Shown here: in pieces, positions 8,496 through 18,317 of the stretch
Position numbering within the stretch: position 1 is the first letter of the stretch
How the letters are laid out: each line of letters opens with the position of its first letter
DNA from: Streptomyces fuscichromogenes
GTDB taxonomy: Bacteria > Actinomycetota > Actinomycetes > Streptomycetales > Streptomycetaceae
Direction of reading: 5' to 3'
Assembly (NCBI RefSeq): GCF_014645815.1
Contig: NZ_BMML01000005.1
Coordinates: forward strand, 186,001-250,000
DNA: 64,000 bases
Position numbers and translations under genes: made by a program
Notes under the pieces: model-generated
Databases searched by the model: none
The model's input: only the letters and a program-made list of their open reading frames with translations
What the model was told of the DNA's origin: nothing

Positions 8496-9608
8496 ATGAC
8501 AGCAGCAGGGAAGCACCAGGTGAGCCGCGCGGAAACCTCTCGGCGAGGCAGCCGGCCAGGCCGGGCGGGCATCAGAGACGTGGCCGCCGCCGCCGGAGTC
8601 TCCATCACGACCGTCTCCGACGCCCTGAACGGCAAGGGGCGGCTCCCGGATGCCACCCGCCGCCACGTCAGAGAGGTCGCCGACCGGCTGGGGTACCGCC
8701 CCTCGGCCGCCGCCCGCACCCTCCGTACCGGCAAGTCGGGACTCATCGGCCTGACCGTGACGACGTACGGGGATGAACCTTTCACCTTCACCGAGTTCGC
8801 GTACTTCGCCGAGATGGCGCGGGCCGCCACCTCGGCCGCGCTCGCCCGTGGCTACGCCCTGGTGATCCTGCCGGCGACCTCACGGCACGACGTGTGGTCG
8901 AACGTCGCCCTGGACGGCACGGTCGTCATCGACCCCTCCGACCAGGACCCGGTGGTCAGCGAACTGGTCCGGCAGGGCCTGCCGGTGGTCTCCGACGGCC
9001 GCCCGGCCGGTTCGCTCCCGGTCACCGCCTGGGTGGACAACGACCACGAGGCGGCCGTCCTCGGCATCCTCGACCATCTCGCCGACGCGGGCGCCCGCCG
9101 GATCGGCCTGCTCACCGGCACCACGACGGACACGTACACGCATCTGTCGACCACCGCCTACCTGCGCTGGTGCGAGCGCGTCGGCCAGGACCCGGTCTAC
9201 GAGGCCTACCCCGCGCACGACCCGTGCGCGGGCGCCGTCGCCGCCGACCGGCTGCTCGCCCGCCCGGACCGCCCCGACGCCGTCTACGGCCTCTTCGACC
9301 CCAACGGCACGGACCTGCTCGCCGCCGCCCGCCGCTACGGGCTGCGCGTTCCCGACGACCTGCTGCTGGTGTGCTGCAGCGAGTCGACCGTGTACGCCAA
9401 CACCGAGCCGCCCATCACCACGCTCTCCCTGAAGCCGCGCCGGATCGGTACGGCGGTGGTGCAACTGCTCATCGACGCGATCGAGGGGGTCGAGTCGGAC
9501 CAACCGGTCGAGCAGGTGATACCGACCGAACTGATCGTGCGTACCTCCTCCCAGCGACGCCAGCAGCGCACCACGGTCAGCCCGCCGCGGGCACCGGAGG
9601 AGGAGTAG
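8496..9608 (+). CDS. LacI-family transcriptional regulator
   Basis: DNA-binding repressor or activator with a periplasmic-binding-protein-like sensor domain. The N-terminal helix-turn-helix reads IRDVAAAAGVSITTVSDALN (about residues 25-45), followed by the hinge GYRPSAAARTLRTGKS. The sensor domain runs to about 350 and ends with an arginine/glutamate-rich tail. The likely start is ATG 8496; the open frame extends back to 8430 but the extra residues are unlike the family. The ligand is unknown: the sensor has no recognisable sugar-specific signature and no transporter lies next to it. A strong terminator follows the stop codon. Confidence 0.9.
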   Translation: MTAAGKHQVSRAETSRRGSRPGRAGIRDVAAAAGVSITTVSDALNGKGRLPDATRRHVREVADRLGYRPSAAARTLRTGKSGLIGLTVTTYGDEPFTFTEFAYFAEMARAATSAALARGYALVILPATSRHDVWSNVALDGTVVIDPSDQDPVVSELVRQGLPVVSDGRPAGSLPVTAWVDNDHEAAVLGILDHLADAGARRIGLLTGTTTDTYTHLSTTAYLRWCERVGQDPVYEAYPAHDPCAGAVAADRLLARPDRPDAVYGLFDPNGTDLLAAARRYGLRVPDDLLLVCCSESTVYANTEPPITTLSLKPRRIGTAVVQLLIDAIEGVESDQPVEQVIPTELIVRTSSQRRQQRTTVSPPRAPEEE

Positions 9609-9635
9609 CACGGACGCGCACAGAGGGGGGCGGCG

Positions 9636-9672
9636 CGGCTGCCGGGCGCCGTCGGACGGCGGCCGGCAGCCG
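9636..9672 (+). terminator. Strong hairpin terminator after the LacI-family gene
   Basis: CGGCTGCCGG (9636-9645) pairs perfectly with CCGGCAGCCG (9663-9672), with a further GCCGT/ACGGC stem inside. It starts 28 bp after the stop codon. There is no U-tract, as usual in Streptomyces. It could also end transcription arriving from the other strand. Confidence 0.75.
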
Positions 9673-9675
9673 AAC

Positions 9676-9745
9676 GGTGAGGGGTCGAACCCCTGCCCAA
9701 CCGGGGCGAAAGCCCCGCTGAACCGGAGTCCTGCCCGGATTCACC
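9676..9745. ncRNA. Structured RNA-like element of unknown class
   Basis: Seventy bases between the lacI-side terminator and the promoter of the next gene form a closed multi-stem fold on paper. GGTGA (9676-9680) pairs with TCACC (9741-9745). Inside are AGGGG-TCGA-CCCCT type pairing (9680-9694), CGGGGC-GAAA-GCCCCG (9702-9717, a GNRA tetraloop on the plus strand) and a CCGG/CCGG stem. On the minus strand the first hairpin shows a GTTCGAC loop like a tRNA T-loop. The anticodon arm geometry is wrong for tRNA. Strand and function are unknown; it may be a small RNA or a cis-regulatory element. Confidence 0.35.
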
Positions 9746-9780
9746 ACCCCTGGGTCATCACACGGCGCGACGGGCATTCC

Positions 9781-9786
9781 TATGAT
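9781..9786 (+). promoter_or_regulatory. Possible -10 hexamer for the metallophosphatase gene
   Basis: TATGAT, close to the sigma-70-type -10 consensus, lies 78 bp upstream of the ATG at 9864. No good -35 is visible at the usual distance. Confidence 0.35.
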
Positions 9787-9863
9787 GGGCCCACGACACC
9801 GCGGGCCGCTGCGACCAGGCAGGCCGAAGCGGTGCAGATGCGGCGCGATGGTGGAGGGGTCTG

Positions 9864-10988
9864 ATGACTCAGGGGGCCGGTCAGGGACCCGAGGCGGAGC
9901 GGACGGCGACGTTGCGCGACTTCCGGGTGCCCGGGTACGTCAACGAGACCGGCCCGTACGCCCGCAGCGCACACCCTGGGGACGTCGCCCCGCCGCTCGA
10001 CGGGCCGTACCCGGAGGCATACCCCGAGGGGTATCCGGACGGTTACTCGGACGAGTACCCGGAGGGGTACACACCCACCCAGCGCGACCTGCCCGTCATC
10101 CACCGCGGCGACACGCTCCAGATGCCGGTCGAACCGGCCGCCGCCCCGGCCTCGCAGCTCGCGGCCGGTCCGGGCCCGCTGTACGTCGTCGGCGACGTGC
10201 ACGGCTACTTCGACGAGCTGGTCGCCGCGCTGCGGGAGCAGAGCCTGATCGACGCGGACGGGCACTGGTGCGCGGGCACCGCCCGGCTGTGGTTCCTCGG
10301 CGACTTCACCGACCGGGGTCCGGACGGCATCGGCGTCATCGACCTGGTGATGCGGCTGTCCGCCGAGGCGGCCGCGGCCGGCGGCTACTGCAAGGCCCTG
10401 ATGGGCAACCACGAGCTGCTGCTGCTCGGCGCCAAGCGGTTCGGCGACACCCCCGTCAACTCCGGCGCGGGCACCGCCACCTTCCAGGCGGGCTGGCTGC
10501 TCAACGGCGGCCAGAAGACCGACATGGACCGGCTCCAGGACCACCACCTCCAGTGGATGGCACGCCTGGACGCCGTCGAGGAGGTCGACGGCTATCTGCT
10601 GGTCCACTCCGACACCACCGCCTACCTCGACTACGGCGACTCGATCGAGGCGGTCAACGACACGGTCCGCGAGACCATCACGCGTAACGACGCGGACGAG
10701 GTCTGGGACCTGTTCCGCAAGTTCACCAAGCGCTTCTCCTTCCGCGACGAGGGGGGTGCAGACGCCGTCCGTTCCCTTCTCGATACGTACGGCGGTACCC
10801 GCATCGTTCACGGACACAGCCCGATTCCCTATCTGCTGGGGGAAGTCGGCTCCGAAGAGGGCGAAGAAGGCAGCGGTCCGGTTGTGGAAGGACCGCACAT
10901 CTATGCCGAAGGACTCGCCATCGCCATGGACGGCGGCGTGACCATGGCCGGAAAGCTGCTGGTGAGGCAACTTCCGCTGGATTCCTGA
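9864..10988 (+). CDS. PPP-like metallophosphoesterase
   Basis: Cytoplasmic binuclear-metal phosphatase of the calcineurin-like superfamily, closest in motif order to bacterial PPP Ser/Thr phosphatases. Visible motifs are VVGDVHGYFDEL (GDxHG), FLGDFTDRGPDG (GDxxDRG), LMGNHELLLLG (GNHE) and a late HGHSPIPY, covering about residues 110-370. Residues 45-70 are a Tyr-rich degenerate repeat built on YPEGYPDGYSDEY, probably disordered. GGAGGGG precedes the ATG. The gene stands alone, so the substrate (phosphoprotein or dinucleotide) is open. The family assignment is firm, the specific role is not. Confidence 0.85.
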   Translation: MTQGAGQGPEAERTATLRDFRVPGYVNETGPYARSAHPGDVAPPLDGPYPEAYPEGYPDGYSDEYPEGYTPTQRDLPVIHRGDTLQMPVEPAAAPASQLAAGPGPLYVVGDVHGYFDELVAALREQSLIDADGHWCAGTARLWFLGDFTDRGPDGIGVIDLVMRLSAEAAAAGGYCKALMGNHELLLLGAKRFGDTPVNSGAGTATFQAGWLLNGGQKTDMDRLQDHHLQWMARLDAVEEVDGYLLVHSDTTAYLDYGDSIEAVNDTVRETITRNDADEVWDLFRKFTKRFSFRDEGGADAVRSLLDTYGGTRIVHGHSPIPYLLGEVGSEEGEEGSGPVVEGPHIYAEGLAIAMDGGVTMAGKLLVRQLPLDS

Positions 10989-11175
10989 GCATTCGCCGGG
11001 CTCTTTGGTCCTCCCGATGTCACACGCGGTCAACCCCCAATTTCCGGCAACCCCCTGTCACCGCGTGCCGTAACGGCTCTACCATCGGTTTATCCGTAGC
11101 AGGCTCCCCTCCGTTTCTGCCCGACGGCTCGCCGGCGTGCGAGCCACCAGCCCTACGGAGCATCGGGGGATGCAC

Positions 11176-12039
11176 ATGAACAGCGTTCCGCAGCACCTGC
11201 ACAGCGAGGACCGCCAGGAATACGAGCGGATCCTCGATGAGGCGCTGCGCTCCGCCCAGTACCGTCCCGAACTGGCCGGTATAGGCCAGCGTTTGAACAT
11301 CGAACAGCTGCGCACCATGGCGCTCAACGCCACCGCACTCATCACGGCGGCCGCGGCGACCGAGTACCAGCACTATGTGAAGGTCCGCGAGGAACTGCGC
11401 AATCCCGCGCGGTCCACCCCGGCCGCCGTCCAGGACTCCGGCTCCGCAGAGCCGGGCCCGGGCGGCGCGATGGGGCTCGCCACCACCCTCGGCGAGGCCG
11501 CCGAGACCACCGGCGCCGGAGGCTTCGCCCTCGCCCTGGTCCTGGCGCCCGTGCTCGCCGGTACCTCAGCCGCCATCTTCCTGCTCGTCGGCTATGTCCT
11601 GAAGATGCTGGACCCGGCCCCGGCGTTCGCCCAGACCATGCTCACCGCGGGCTGGGTGTTCGGCGTCGTGACCGCGGCCACCATCCTCATGGCCGGCGCG
11701 GGGCTGCTGCTCACCGCACTGCGCAACAGCCCCTCGCTGGAGGCCGGGGCCTACGGCGAACCGGACGGGGAGGTGGCCAAGGCCCGGGAGGCCTGGCGGG
11801 ACGCCCTGCTGGAGCGCGGCATCCTGCCCTTCCTGCGGGAAGCACTGGCCACCGACACCGGCACGTCCGGACTGCGCCGTACCGCTCCGTCGAGCCCGGT
11901 GGGCCGGATGCCGCGGCTCGGTTACGGCCGTCCCGGATTCAGCACCGACGACGGCGCCGCCCCCGCGCCCCGGCCGAGCTTCACCAGCCCGGATTACACC
12001 AGTCCGGACTTCGGAGGCCCGGAACACCAGCCGGAATAG
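11176..12039 (+). CDS. Two-helix membrane protein of unknown function
   Basis: I do not recognise the family. The 287-residue protein has a charged soluble N-terminal half with EDRQEYERILDEALRSAQYR. Two transmembrane helices follow: ALALVLAPVLAGTSAAIFLL (about residues 130-155) and a second around VFGVVTAATILMAGAGLLL. A glycine/proline/serine-rich tail carries FTSPDYTSPDFGGPE near the end. I choose ATG 11176 because a run of five G ends 6 nt upstream; an ATG at 11170 sits directly on that run, and the frame is open to 11137. A strong terminator hairpin follows the stop. Conserved single-gene context suggests a Streptomyces housekeeping membrane protein. Confidence 0.7.
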   Translation: MNSVPQHLHSEDRQEYERILDEALRSAQYRPELAGIGQRLNIEQLRTMALNATALITAAAATEYQHYVKVREELRNPARSTPAAVQDSGSAEPGPGGAMGLATTLGEAAETTGAGGFALALVLAPVLAGTSAAIFLLVGYVLKMLDPAPAFAQTMLTAGWVFGVVTAATILMAGAGLLLTALRNSPSLEAGAYGEPDGEVAKAREAWRDALLERGILPFLREALATDTGTSGLRRTAPSSPVGRMPRLGYGRPGFSTDDGAAPAPRPSFTSPDYTSPDFGGPEHQPE

Positions 12040-12040
12040 C

Positions 12041-12075
12041 CCGGCTTGCGCCCCCGCCCAGGGGGCGCAGGCCGG
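12041..12075 (+). terminator. Hairpin terminator, 15-bp stem
   Basis: CCGGCTTGCGCCCCC (12041-12055) pairs with GGGGGCGCAGGCCGG (12061-12075) with one G-U pair and loop GCCCA. It starts directly after the membrane-protein stop codon and lies between convergent genes, so it may serve thiC as well. Confidence 0.85.
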
Positions 12076-12180
12076 ACACCCGGCCCAGGCGGCCGCGCCG
12101 GGGCACCGGACGCGATGCCGAGCCCGGCGCCGACCGCCGGTGCCGTGGCTCGTCCCGTCCCCTGGGACGCACGCGCCGTG

Positions 12181-14013
<1,833 letters not shown>

Positions 14014-14074
14014 CTACGCCGGCATTACCCGGTAACAGGTTCGGCGGTCGACGCAGCGGTTTCCGTGGGGCGGC

Positions 14075-14088
14075 GTTTCCTGTGAAAC
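14075..14088. other. parS: Degenerate parS in the thiC riboswitch
   Basis: GTTTCCTGTGAAAC differs from the consensus at two central positions. It lies in the variable arm of the TPP aptamer. Confidence 0.5.
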
Positions 14089-14095
14089 ATCACTC

Positions 14096-14109
14096 GTTCC
14101 ACGTGAAAC
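14096..14109. other. parS: Near-perfect parS in the thiC riboswitch
   Basis: GTTCCACGTGAAAC has one mismatch to the parS consensus. It is 7 bp from the neighbouring degenerate copy, in the same riboswitch arm. Confidence 0.65.
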
Positions 14110-14179
14110 ATCGCGAATACGGAGGTCAGCGCCCTCTCAGCCCGGTGCTCCGAGCTCCCGCGTGTGCAAAGGTGCCTCC

Positions 14180-14185
14180 ACGCTA
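14180..14185 (-). promoter_or_regulatory. Possible -10 element of the thiC promoter
   Basis: On the minus strand TAGCGT lies 16 bp downstream of TTCACC. This fits the Streptomyces TAGNNT -10 pattern and would start transcription about 8 bp before the first riboswitch bases. Confidence 0.4.
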
Positions 14186-14242
14186 GCGTCAATTCGGGCG
14201 CGGTGAACAGAGGGCCCCTGCCGTTCTTGCGATGATCGGCCG

Positions 14243-15820
14243 GTGACCTCGACACAGCAGCACCCCTACCCGCCCCCCGACCCACGGCGCGACAACGGCG
14301 CCGTGCAGGGCGGCGGATCCGGCCACGGGGGCCGTGGTGCCGGTGACGGACACATCCACGGACAGGGCGAGCAGTACGACCACGGGCACGGCCCCGACCA
14401 CGCCCACCATCACGACGACGGCCACACCCAAGGCCACCCGACCGGTCCGAGCGCCGGCCCCGGCGGCCGCTCCAGCGCCGGTCACAACGACTCCGGGCCG
14501 GGCGGCGGTCACGGCCACTCGCACGGGCACAGCCACAACCACGGCCCCGCCGCGCCCGTCTCCAAGCATCTGCGCAAGGTCATCGCGGCGATCCTCATCC
14601 CCTTCACCGCCGCGGTCGTGGTCGGCCTGGTGGTGCTGTGGCCCGGTGGCGCCCCGCCTCACGAGCGCACCGGCGTCGGCTTCGACCGCCAGACGCAGGC
14701 GGCGACGGTCACCAAGGTCGTCTCGGTCAGCTGCAAGTCGGTCAACGCCTCCGGCGGCGGCTCGACCGGAGACACCTCCACCGCCGACGGCACCTCCTCG
14801 AAGCAGGAGGAGGGCGACACCTGCAAGAAGGCCACGGTCCGGGTCGACGCCGGCAAGAACAAGGGCCGTACCTTCACCGAGATCGTGCAGCCCGACCAGT
14901 CACGGCAGTTGCACGAGGGCGAGAAGGTCGTGGCCGCGTACGAACCCTCCGCGCCGAAGGACCTCCAGTACTCCGTCACCGACGTGAACCGGAAGTTCCC
15001 GATGGCGCTGCTGGCCGGGATCTTCGCACTCGCCGTCGTGGTGGTGGGCCGGCTGCGCGGTGTGATGGCACTGGTCGCACTGGCCGTCAGTTTCCTGGTG
15101 CTGACCATGTTCATCCTGCCGGGAATCCTGCAAGGCTCGAACCCGCTGCTGATGGCGGTGGTCGGGTCGAGCGCCATCATGCTGATCGCCCTCTACATCT
15201 GCCACGGGCTGTCGGCCCGGACCTCGGTGGCCGTGCTCGGCACGCTGGTCTCGCTGTGCCTGATCGGCCTGCTCGGCTCGGAGTTCATCGACTGGGCCGC
15301 GCTCACCGGCAACACCGACGACAACACCGGTCTGATCCACGGCCTGTATCCGTCGATCGACATGAGCGGTCTGCTGCTGGCCGGTGTCATCATCGGTTCG
15401 CTGGGTGTCCTGGACGACGTGACGGTCACCCAGACCTCGGCCGTCTGGGAACTGCACGAAGCCAACCCGACGATGGGCTGGCGCGGGCTGTACCGGGCGG
15501 GCATCCGCATCGGCCGCGACCACATCGCCTCCGTCGTCAACACCCTGGTGCTGGCCTATGCGGGCGCCGCGCTGCCGCTGCTGCTGCTCTTCTCGATCGC
15601 GCAGAGCAGTGTGGGCACGGTCGCCAACAGCGAGCTGGTGGCCGAGGAGATCGTGCGCACCCTGGTCGGCTCGATCGGCCTGGTCGCCTCGGTACCGGTC
15701 ACCACACTGCTCGCGGCCCTGGTGGTGTCGGCAGACCGGCCGGGCACGGAGACAGCCGTGTCCATCGAGGCTGCGCCGGCCGCGGCCCGCGGCGGGCGGG
15801 GGCGTCGCCGGAAACGGTGA
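14243..15820 (+). CDS. YibE/F-family membrane protein with His-rich N terminus
   Basis: Multi-pass membrane protein of the YibE/F-like family, whose biochemical role is not established. It is 525 residues. Residues 1-105 are Gly/His/Asp-rich with dense HGHSHGHSHNHG and HAHHHDDGH clusters, a likely metal-binding cytosolic tail. A first helix follows (about 112-132), then an extracytoplasmic segment with three cysteines (SVSCKSVNASG, DTCKKATV). Six to seven further helices run from about residue 250, including SLGVLDDVTVTQTSAVWEL, the conserved signature of the family. GTG 14243 is the only reasonable start; its ribosome site is weak. It is divergent from thiC. Confidence 0.8.
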   Translation: MTSTQQHPYPPPDPRRDNGAVQGGGSGHGGRGAGDGHIHGQGEQYDHGHGPDHAHHHDDGHTQGHPTGPSAGPGGRSSAGHNDSGPGGGHGHSHGHSHNHGPAAPVSKHLRKVIAAILIPFTAAVVVGLVVLWPGGAPPHERTGVGFDRQTQAATVTKVVSVSCKSVNASGGGSTGDTSTADGTSSKQEEGDTCKKATVRVDAGKNKGRTFTEIVQPDQSRQLHEGEKVVAAYEPSAPKDLQYSVTDVNRKFPMALLAGIFALAVVVVGRLRGVMALVALAVSFLVLTMFILPGILQGSNPLLMAVVGSSAIMLIALYICHGLSARTSVAVLGTLVSLCLIGLLGSEFIDWAALTGNTDDNTGLIHGLYPSIDMSGLLLAGVIIGSLGVLDDVTVTQTSAVWELHEANPTMGWRGLYRAGIRIGRDHIASVVNTLVLAYAGAALPLLLLFSIAQSSVGTVANSELVAEEIVRTLVGSIGLVASVPVTTLLAALVVSADRPGTETAVSIEAAPAAARGGRGRRRKR

Positions 15821-15837
15821 GGCACGGCGGCGCGCTC

Positions 15838-15887
15838 GGTGAGCCGTGAGTGGTGAGCCGTGAGTGGTGAGTGCTGAGCCGTGAGCG
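15838..15887. repeat. 14-bp tandem repeat after the YibE/F gene
   Basis: GGTGAGCCGTGAGT occurs twice in tandem (15838-15851 and 15852-15865), followed by a degenerate third and partial fourth copy. It is in the 213-bp gap between the convergent YibE/F gene and ssgA, and has no evident coding role. Confidence 0.75.
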
Positions 15888-16033
15888 GCCTGGAGGAAAG
15901 CCGCCCACGGGGACCTTGCGGCAGGGGCCGGGCAGAGAACCGGTCACAGACCCGCCACGGACACGCAGAAGCGTTCCTGCCCGTCCTGACACGACTCGGC
16001 GGCGCGGGGAGCAGCGCGCTGTGCCGTAACGCT

Positions 16034-16471
16034 TCAGCCGGCGCTCTGTTCCTCGGCGAGGATGCGGTCCAGGGCCTCGTCGAGGTGGGCGTCGAAGTCG
16101 GCGAGCGAGCCCTCCTGGCCGAGCGGCACCAGTTTGTCCGTGCGGTCGAGGAATGCCACCAACGGGGGCGCGGAGGACCGGAACACCGCCTGGTCGCCGC
16201 CGACCTGAAGCCGGATCAGCACCTCGCCCAGCACCTCGGAATCGGCGGGCGCGATGTGCACATCGCCCTCGCCGCACGGCCGCCCCACCCCGTCGATCAG
16301 CAGCTCCCGCCCGAAGGCCCAGGTCACCGGCGCGTCCCCGGGCAGATGGAAGGTGAGCCGTACGGCATAGGGATCACAGGTCTCGTAGCGCAACTCCACG
16401 GGGATGCGGAAGGAGAGCTCCTCCGAGACGAGAAAGCTCATCATGACTTCTGCTTGTACGGACTCGCGCAT
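16034..16471 (-). CDS. ssgA: Sporulation-specific cell division protein SsgA
   Basis: Founding member of the actinomycete SsgA-like family. It helps localise the division machinery at sporulation septa (through SsgB and FtsZ) and stimulates septation and branching. The core SFLVSEELSFRIPVELRYE, LTFHLPGDAPVTWAFGRELL and LVAFLDRTDKLVPLGQE is unmistakable, and the C terminus is acidic (ILAEEQSAG). The frame gives 145 residues from ATG 16471 (preceded by GGGGTAGG). ATG 16444 or 16441 would give the shorter form with MSFLVSEEL at the N terminus. It lies just downstream of ssgR in the same direction, the known arrangement in Streptomyces. Confidence 0.95.
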   Translation of the reverse strand: MRESVQAEVMMSFLVSEELSFRIPVELRYETCDPYAVRLTFHLPGDAPVTWAFGRELLIDGVGRPCGEGDVHIAPADSEVLGEVLIRLQVGGDQAVFRSSAPPLVAFLDRTDKLVPLGQEGSLADFDAHLDEALDRILAEEQSAG

Positions 16472-16570
16472 TGCCTACCCCGTCATATGACGCCGACTGG
16501 CCGGGATTTATCCCTTTGATGGTGGTCAAATCTTGCTGAACGTACACAGCAGATCACAAGGAGTGAGTTT

Positions 16571-17428
16571 TCAGATACTGATAGCGATCGCCAGGGATCC
16601 CAGATGACGGCCCACTTCGGCCTGCAACTGCCGTACGGCGGGCAGCAGCCGGTCGGCCTGGTGAAGGGGGAGGGAGACCGCGATCGTGGCGGCCGTGGTG
16701 CCGACGGTCAGCGGGATCGCCGCGCACACCGTCCCCAGCGCGTACTCCTGGCGCTCCACCACCGGCTCCATCCGCCGCGTCCGTTCCAGCCGTCGCAGCA
16801 GGGTCCGGTCGTCACGGACCGTGTACGGGGTGAGGGGGCGCACGGGATAACGGGCGAGATGGTCGCGGCGGACGTCCTCGTCCAGCTGGGAGAGGAGGCA
16901 CTGGCCGATGGCGTGCGCGTGTCCGGTCTCGCGGAATCCGGCCCACTCCTCGACCGCCGGGGTACCCGGGGAGTCGGCGACGCACATGACCTCGATCTCG
17001 CCGTCCCGGTACATGGAGTAGTACACCGGGACACCGATCGCGTCCCGCCAGTGGGCGAGGGTGTCGACGACCGCGCTGCGACGTTTCTGCTGTGCTCCGC
17101 TGCTGCTCAGCCGCTCCGCCGCCTCCCCCAGGAAGAACAGCCCCTTGTCGCGGCGCAGATAGCCCTCGTGGACCAGGGTGCGCAGCAGGTGATAGGCGGT
17201 GGGCAGGGCCAGGCCGGTCTCACGGGCCAGCTGTTTGGCGGGGGCGCCGTGTGCGTGTCCGGCGACACACTCCAGCAGGCGCATCGCGCGCTGCACGGAG
17301 CCGATGAGGGTGGCCGAGTGCGGCTGTGCGGGGTCGGCCGGCCGCTGCACGGGGGGTGTGCCGGAGCGGCGTTGGGCGGGGGGTGCCGGATGTTTTGTGG
17401 GTGCGGGGGCGGCGTCAAGCGTGGCCAA
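16571..17428 (-). CDS. ssgR: IclR-family regulator SsgR, activator of ssgA
   Basis: IclR-type transcription factor that in Streptomyces activates ssgA. Residues 1-40 are Pro/Ala-rich. The winged helix-turn-helix follows (SVQRAMRLLECVAGHAHG, LARETGLALPTAYHLLRTL), then a C-terminal ligand-binding domain with EYALGTVCAAIPLTVGTTAA. The start is the rare TTG at 17428, preceded by GGGAG at a correct distance; no in-frame ATG or GTG lies before the DNA-binding domain. The 99-bp gap to ssgA leaves room for a separate ssgA promoter. Identity rests on both sequence and position. Confidence 0.92.
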   Translation of the reverse strand: MATLDAAPAPTKHPAPPAQRRSGTPPVQRPADPAQPHSATLIGSVQRAMRLLECVAGHAHGAPAKQLARETGLALPTAYHLLRTLVHEGYLRRDKGLFFLGEAAERLSSSGAQQKRRSAVVDTLAHWRDAIGVPVYYSMYRDGEIEVMCVADSPGTPAVEEWAGFRETGHAHAIGQCLLSQLDEDVRRDHLARYPVRPLTPYTVRDDRTLLRRLERTRRMEPVVERQEYALGTVCAAIPLTVGTTAATIAVSLPLHQADRLLPAVRQLQAEVGRHLGSLAIAISI

Positions 17429-17562
17429 GGGTCACTCCCGGAGCGCGAGGGGGTCAGCGACTCTAACCGTCAGCCACCGCTCCCGATCCGCCCGCGCGGC
17501 AAACTTCCCTCCCCCGAGGGAACCGGCGATTCCCGCTTACCGACCGCCGATTCCCACGGTGC

Positions 17563-17775
17563 TCACCAGTCGCTCTTCGACGAGGAGCTCGACATGAACT
17601 TCCGCACGATGTAGATCAGTCCGCCGACCAGCGCCACGAAGATCAGCAGCTTGAAGAGCAGGAAGACCACCCAGCTGATCACGGCGGTGATCAGGCCGCC
17701 GAACACCACCAGCGCGATGACCGGCACCGCGATCCACTTCACCCACCACGGCAGACCTGTGAAGATCTCTCGCAT
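17563..17775 (-). CDS. Small two-helix membrane protein, DUF5326-like
   Basis: Seventy-residue protein beginning MREIFTGLPWWVKWIAVPVI, with two closely spaced hydrophobic helices and a basic-serine tail VRKFMSSSSSKSDW. ATG 17775 has GGAGGA 8 bases upstream. The frame is open to 17850 but the extra leader is not membrane-like. Its function is unknown; small proteins of this look are common in Streptomyces genomes. It shares direction with the cupin gene upstream. Confidence 0.75.
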   Translation of the reverse strand: MREIFTGLPWWVKWIAVPVIALVVFGGLITAVISWVVFLLFKLLIFVALVGGLIYIVRKFMSSSSSKSDW

Positions 17776-17940
17776 TGCCCTGTCCTCCGCCTTCTCGTGC
17801 GCTCCGGCACGTACGGTCTCGTGCGTCCCGCACGATGCGATGTCCTGCACCCGATGCTAGAGCCGCGAGGGGACCATACGGGGGCCCCGGATCCCTTGTC
17901 CTCCCCTGACCCTTCCCCTAGGGAACCCCGAGAGCCGGGG

Positions 17941-18258
17941 TCAGGCCTCGGGGGGAGAGAAGACCACCAGAACCCTCAGATCCTCGCTGATGTGATGGAA
18001 CTTGTGGGCCACCCCGGCGGGCACGTACACCACGCTGCCCCGCGCCACCTGCGTGGTCTCCAGGCCGACGGTGATCGCGGCACGGCCGCTGGCCACGAAG
18101 TAGACCTCGTCCTGGTTGTGCGGCCGCTGCGGGTCCTGCGCGCCCGCGTCGAGGGCATAGAGACCGACCGACATGTTCCGCTCCCGCAGGAACTGCAGGT
18201 AGGCCCCGTCATTGGCGGCGCGCTCCGCCTCCAGTTCGTCCAGCCGGAATGCCTTCAT
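17941..18258 (-). CDS. Small cupin-domain protein
   Basis: Single-domain cupin of 105 residues. The two metal-site motifs are present: RPHNQDEVYFVASGRAAIT (HxxxE-type first box) and VYVPAGVAHKFHHISED (second box with PxxxxH). Such proteins bind a divalent metal in a beta-barrel and may be dioxygenases, isomerases or sensors; the substrate is not predictable. It is divergent from the four-helix membrane protein gene, with starts 59 bp apart. Confidence 0.85.
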   Translation of the reverse strand: MKAFRLDELEAERAANDGAYLQFLRERNMSVGLYALDAGAQDPQRPHNQDEVYFVASGRAAITVGLETTQVARGSVVYVPAGVAHKFHHISEDLRVLVVFSPPEA

Positions 18259-18317
18259 CTCAGTTGCCGCCCTCGCCTCACTATTTGCATCCGATCTCTT
18301 CTGTCACGATCAGACAC

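Noticed and set aside
9676..9745. tRNA gene, c-di-AMP or cobalamin riboswitch.
   Set aside because: The T-loop-like hairpin has no correct 5-bp stem with a 7-base loop, the anticodon arm is not valid, and there is no B12 box or ydaO core.
15838..15887. CRISPR array.
   Set aside because: The 14-bp units are contiguous and have no spacers.
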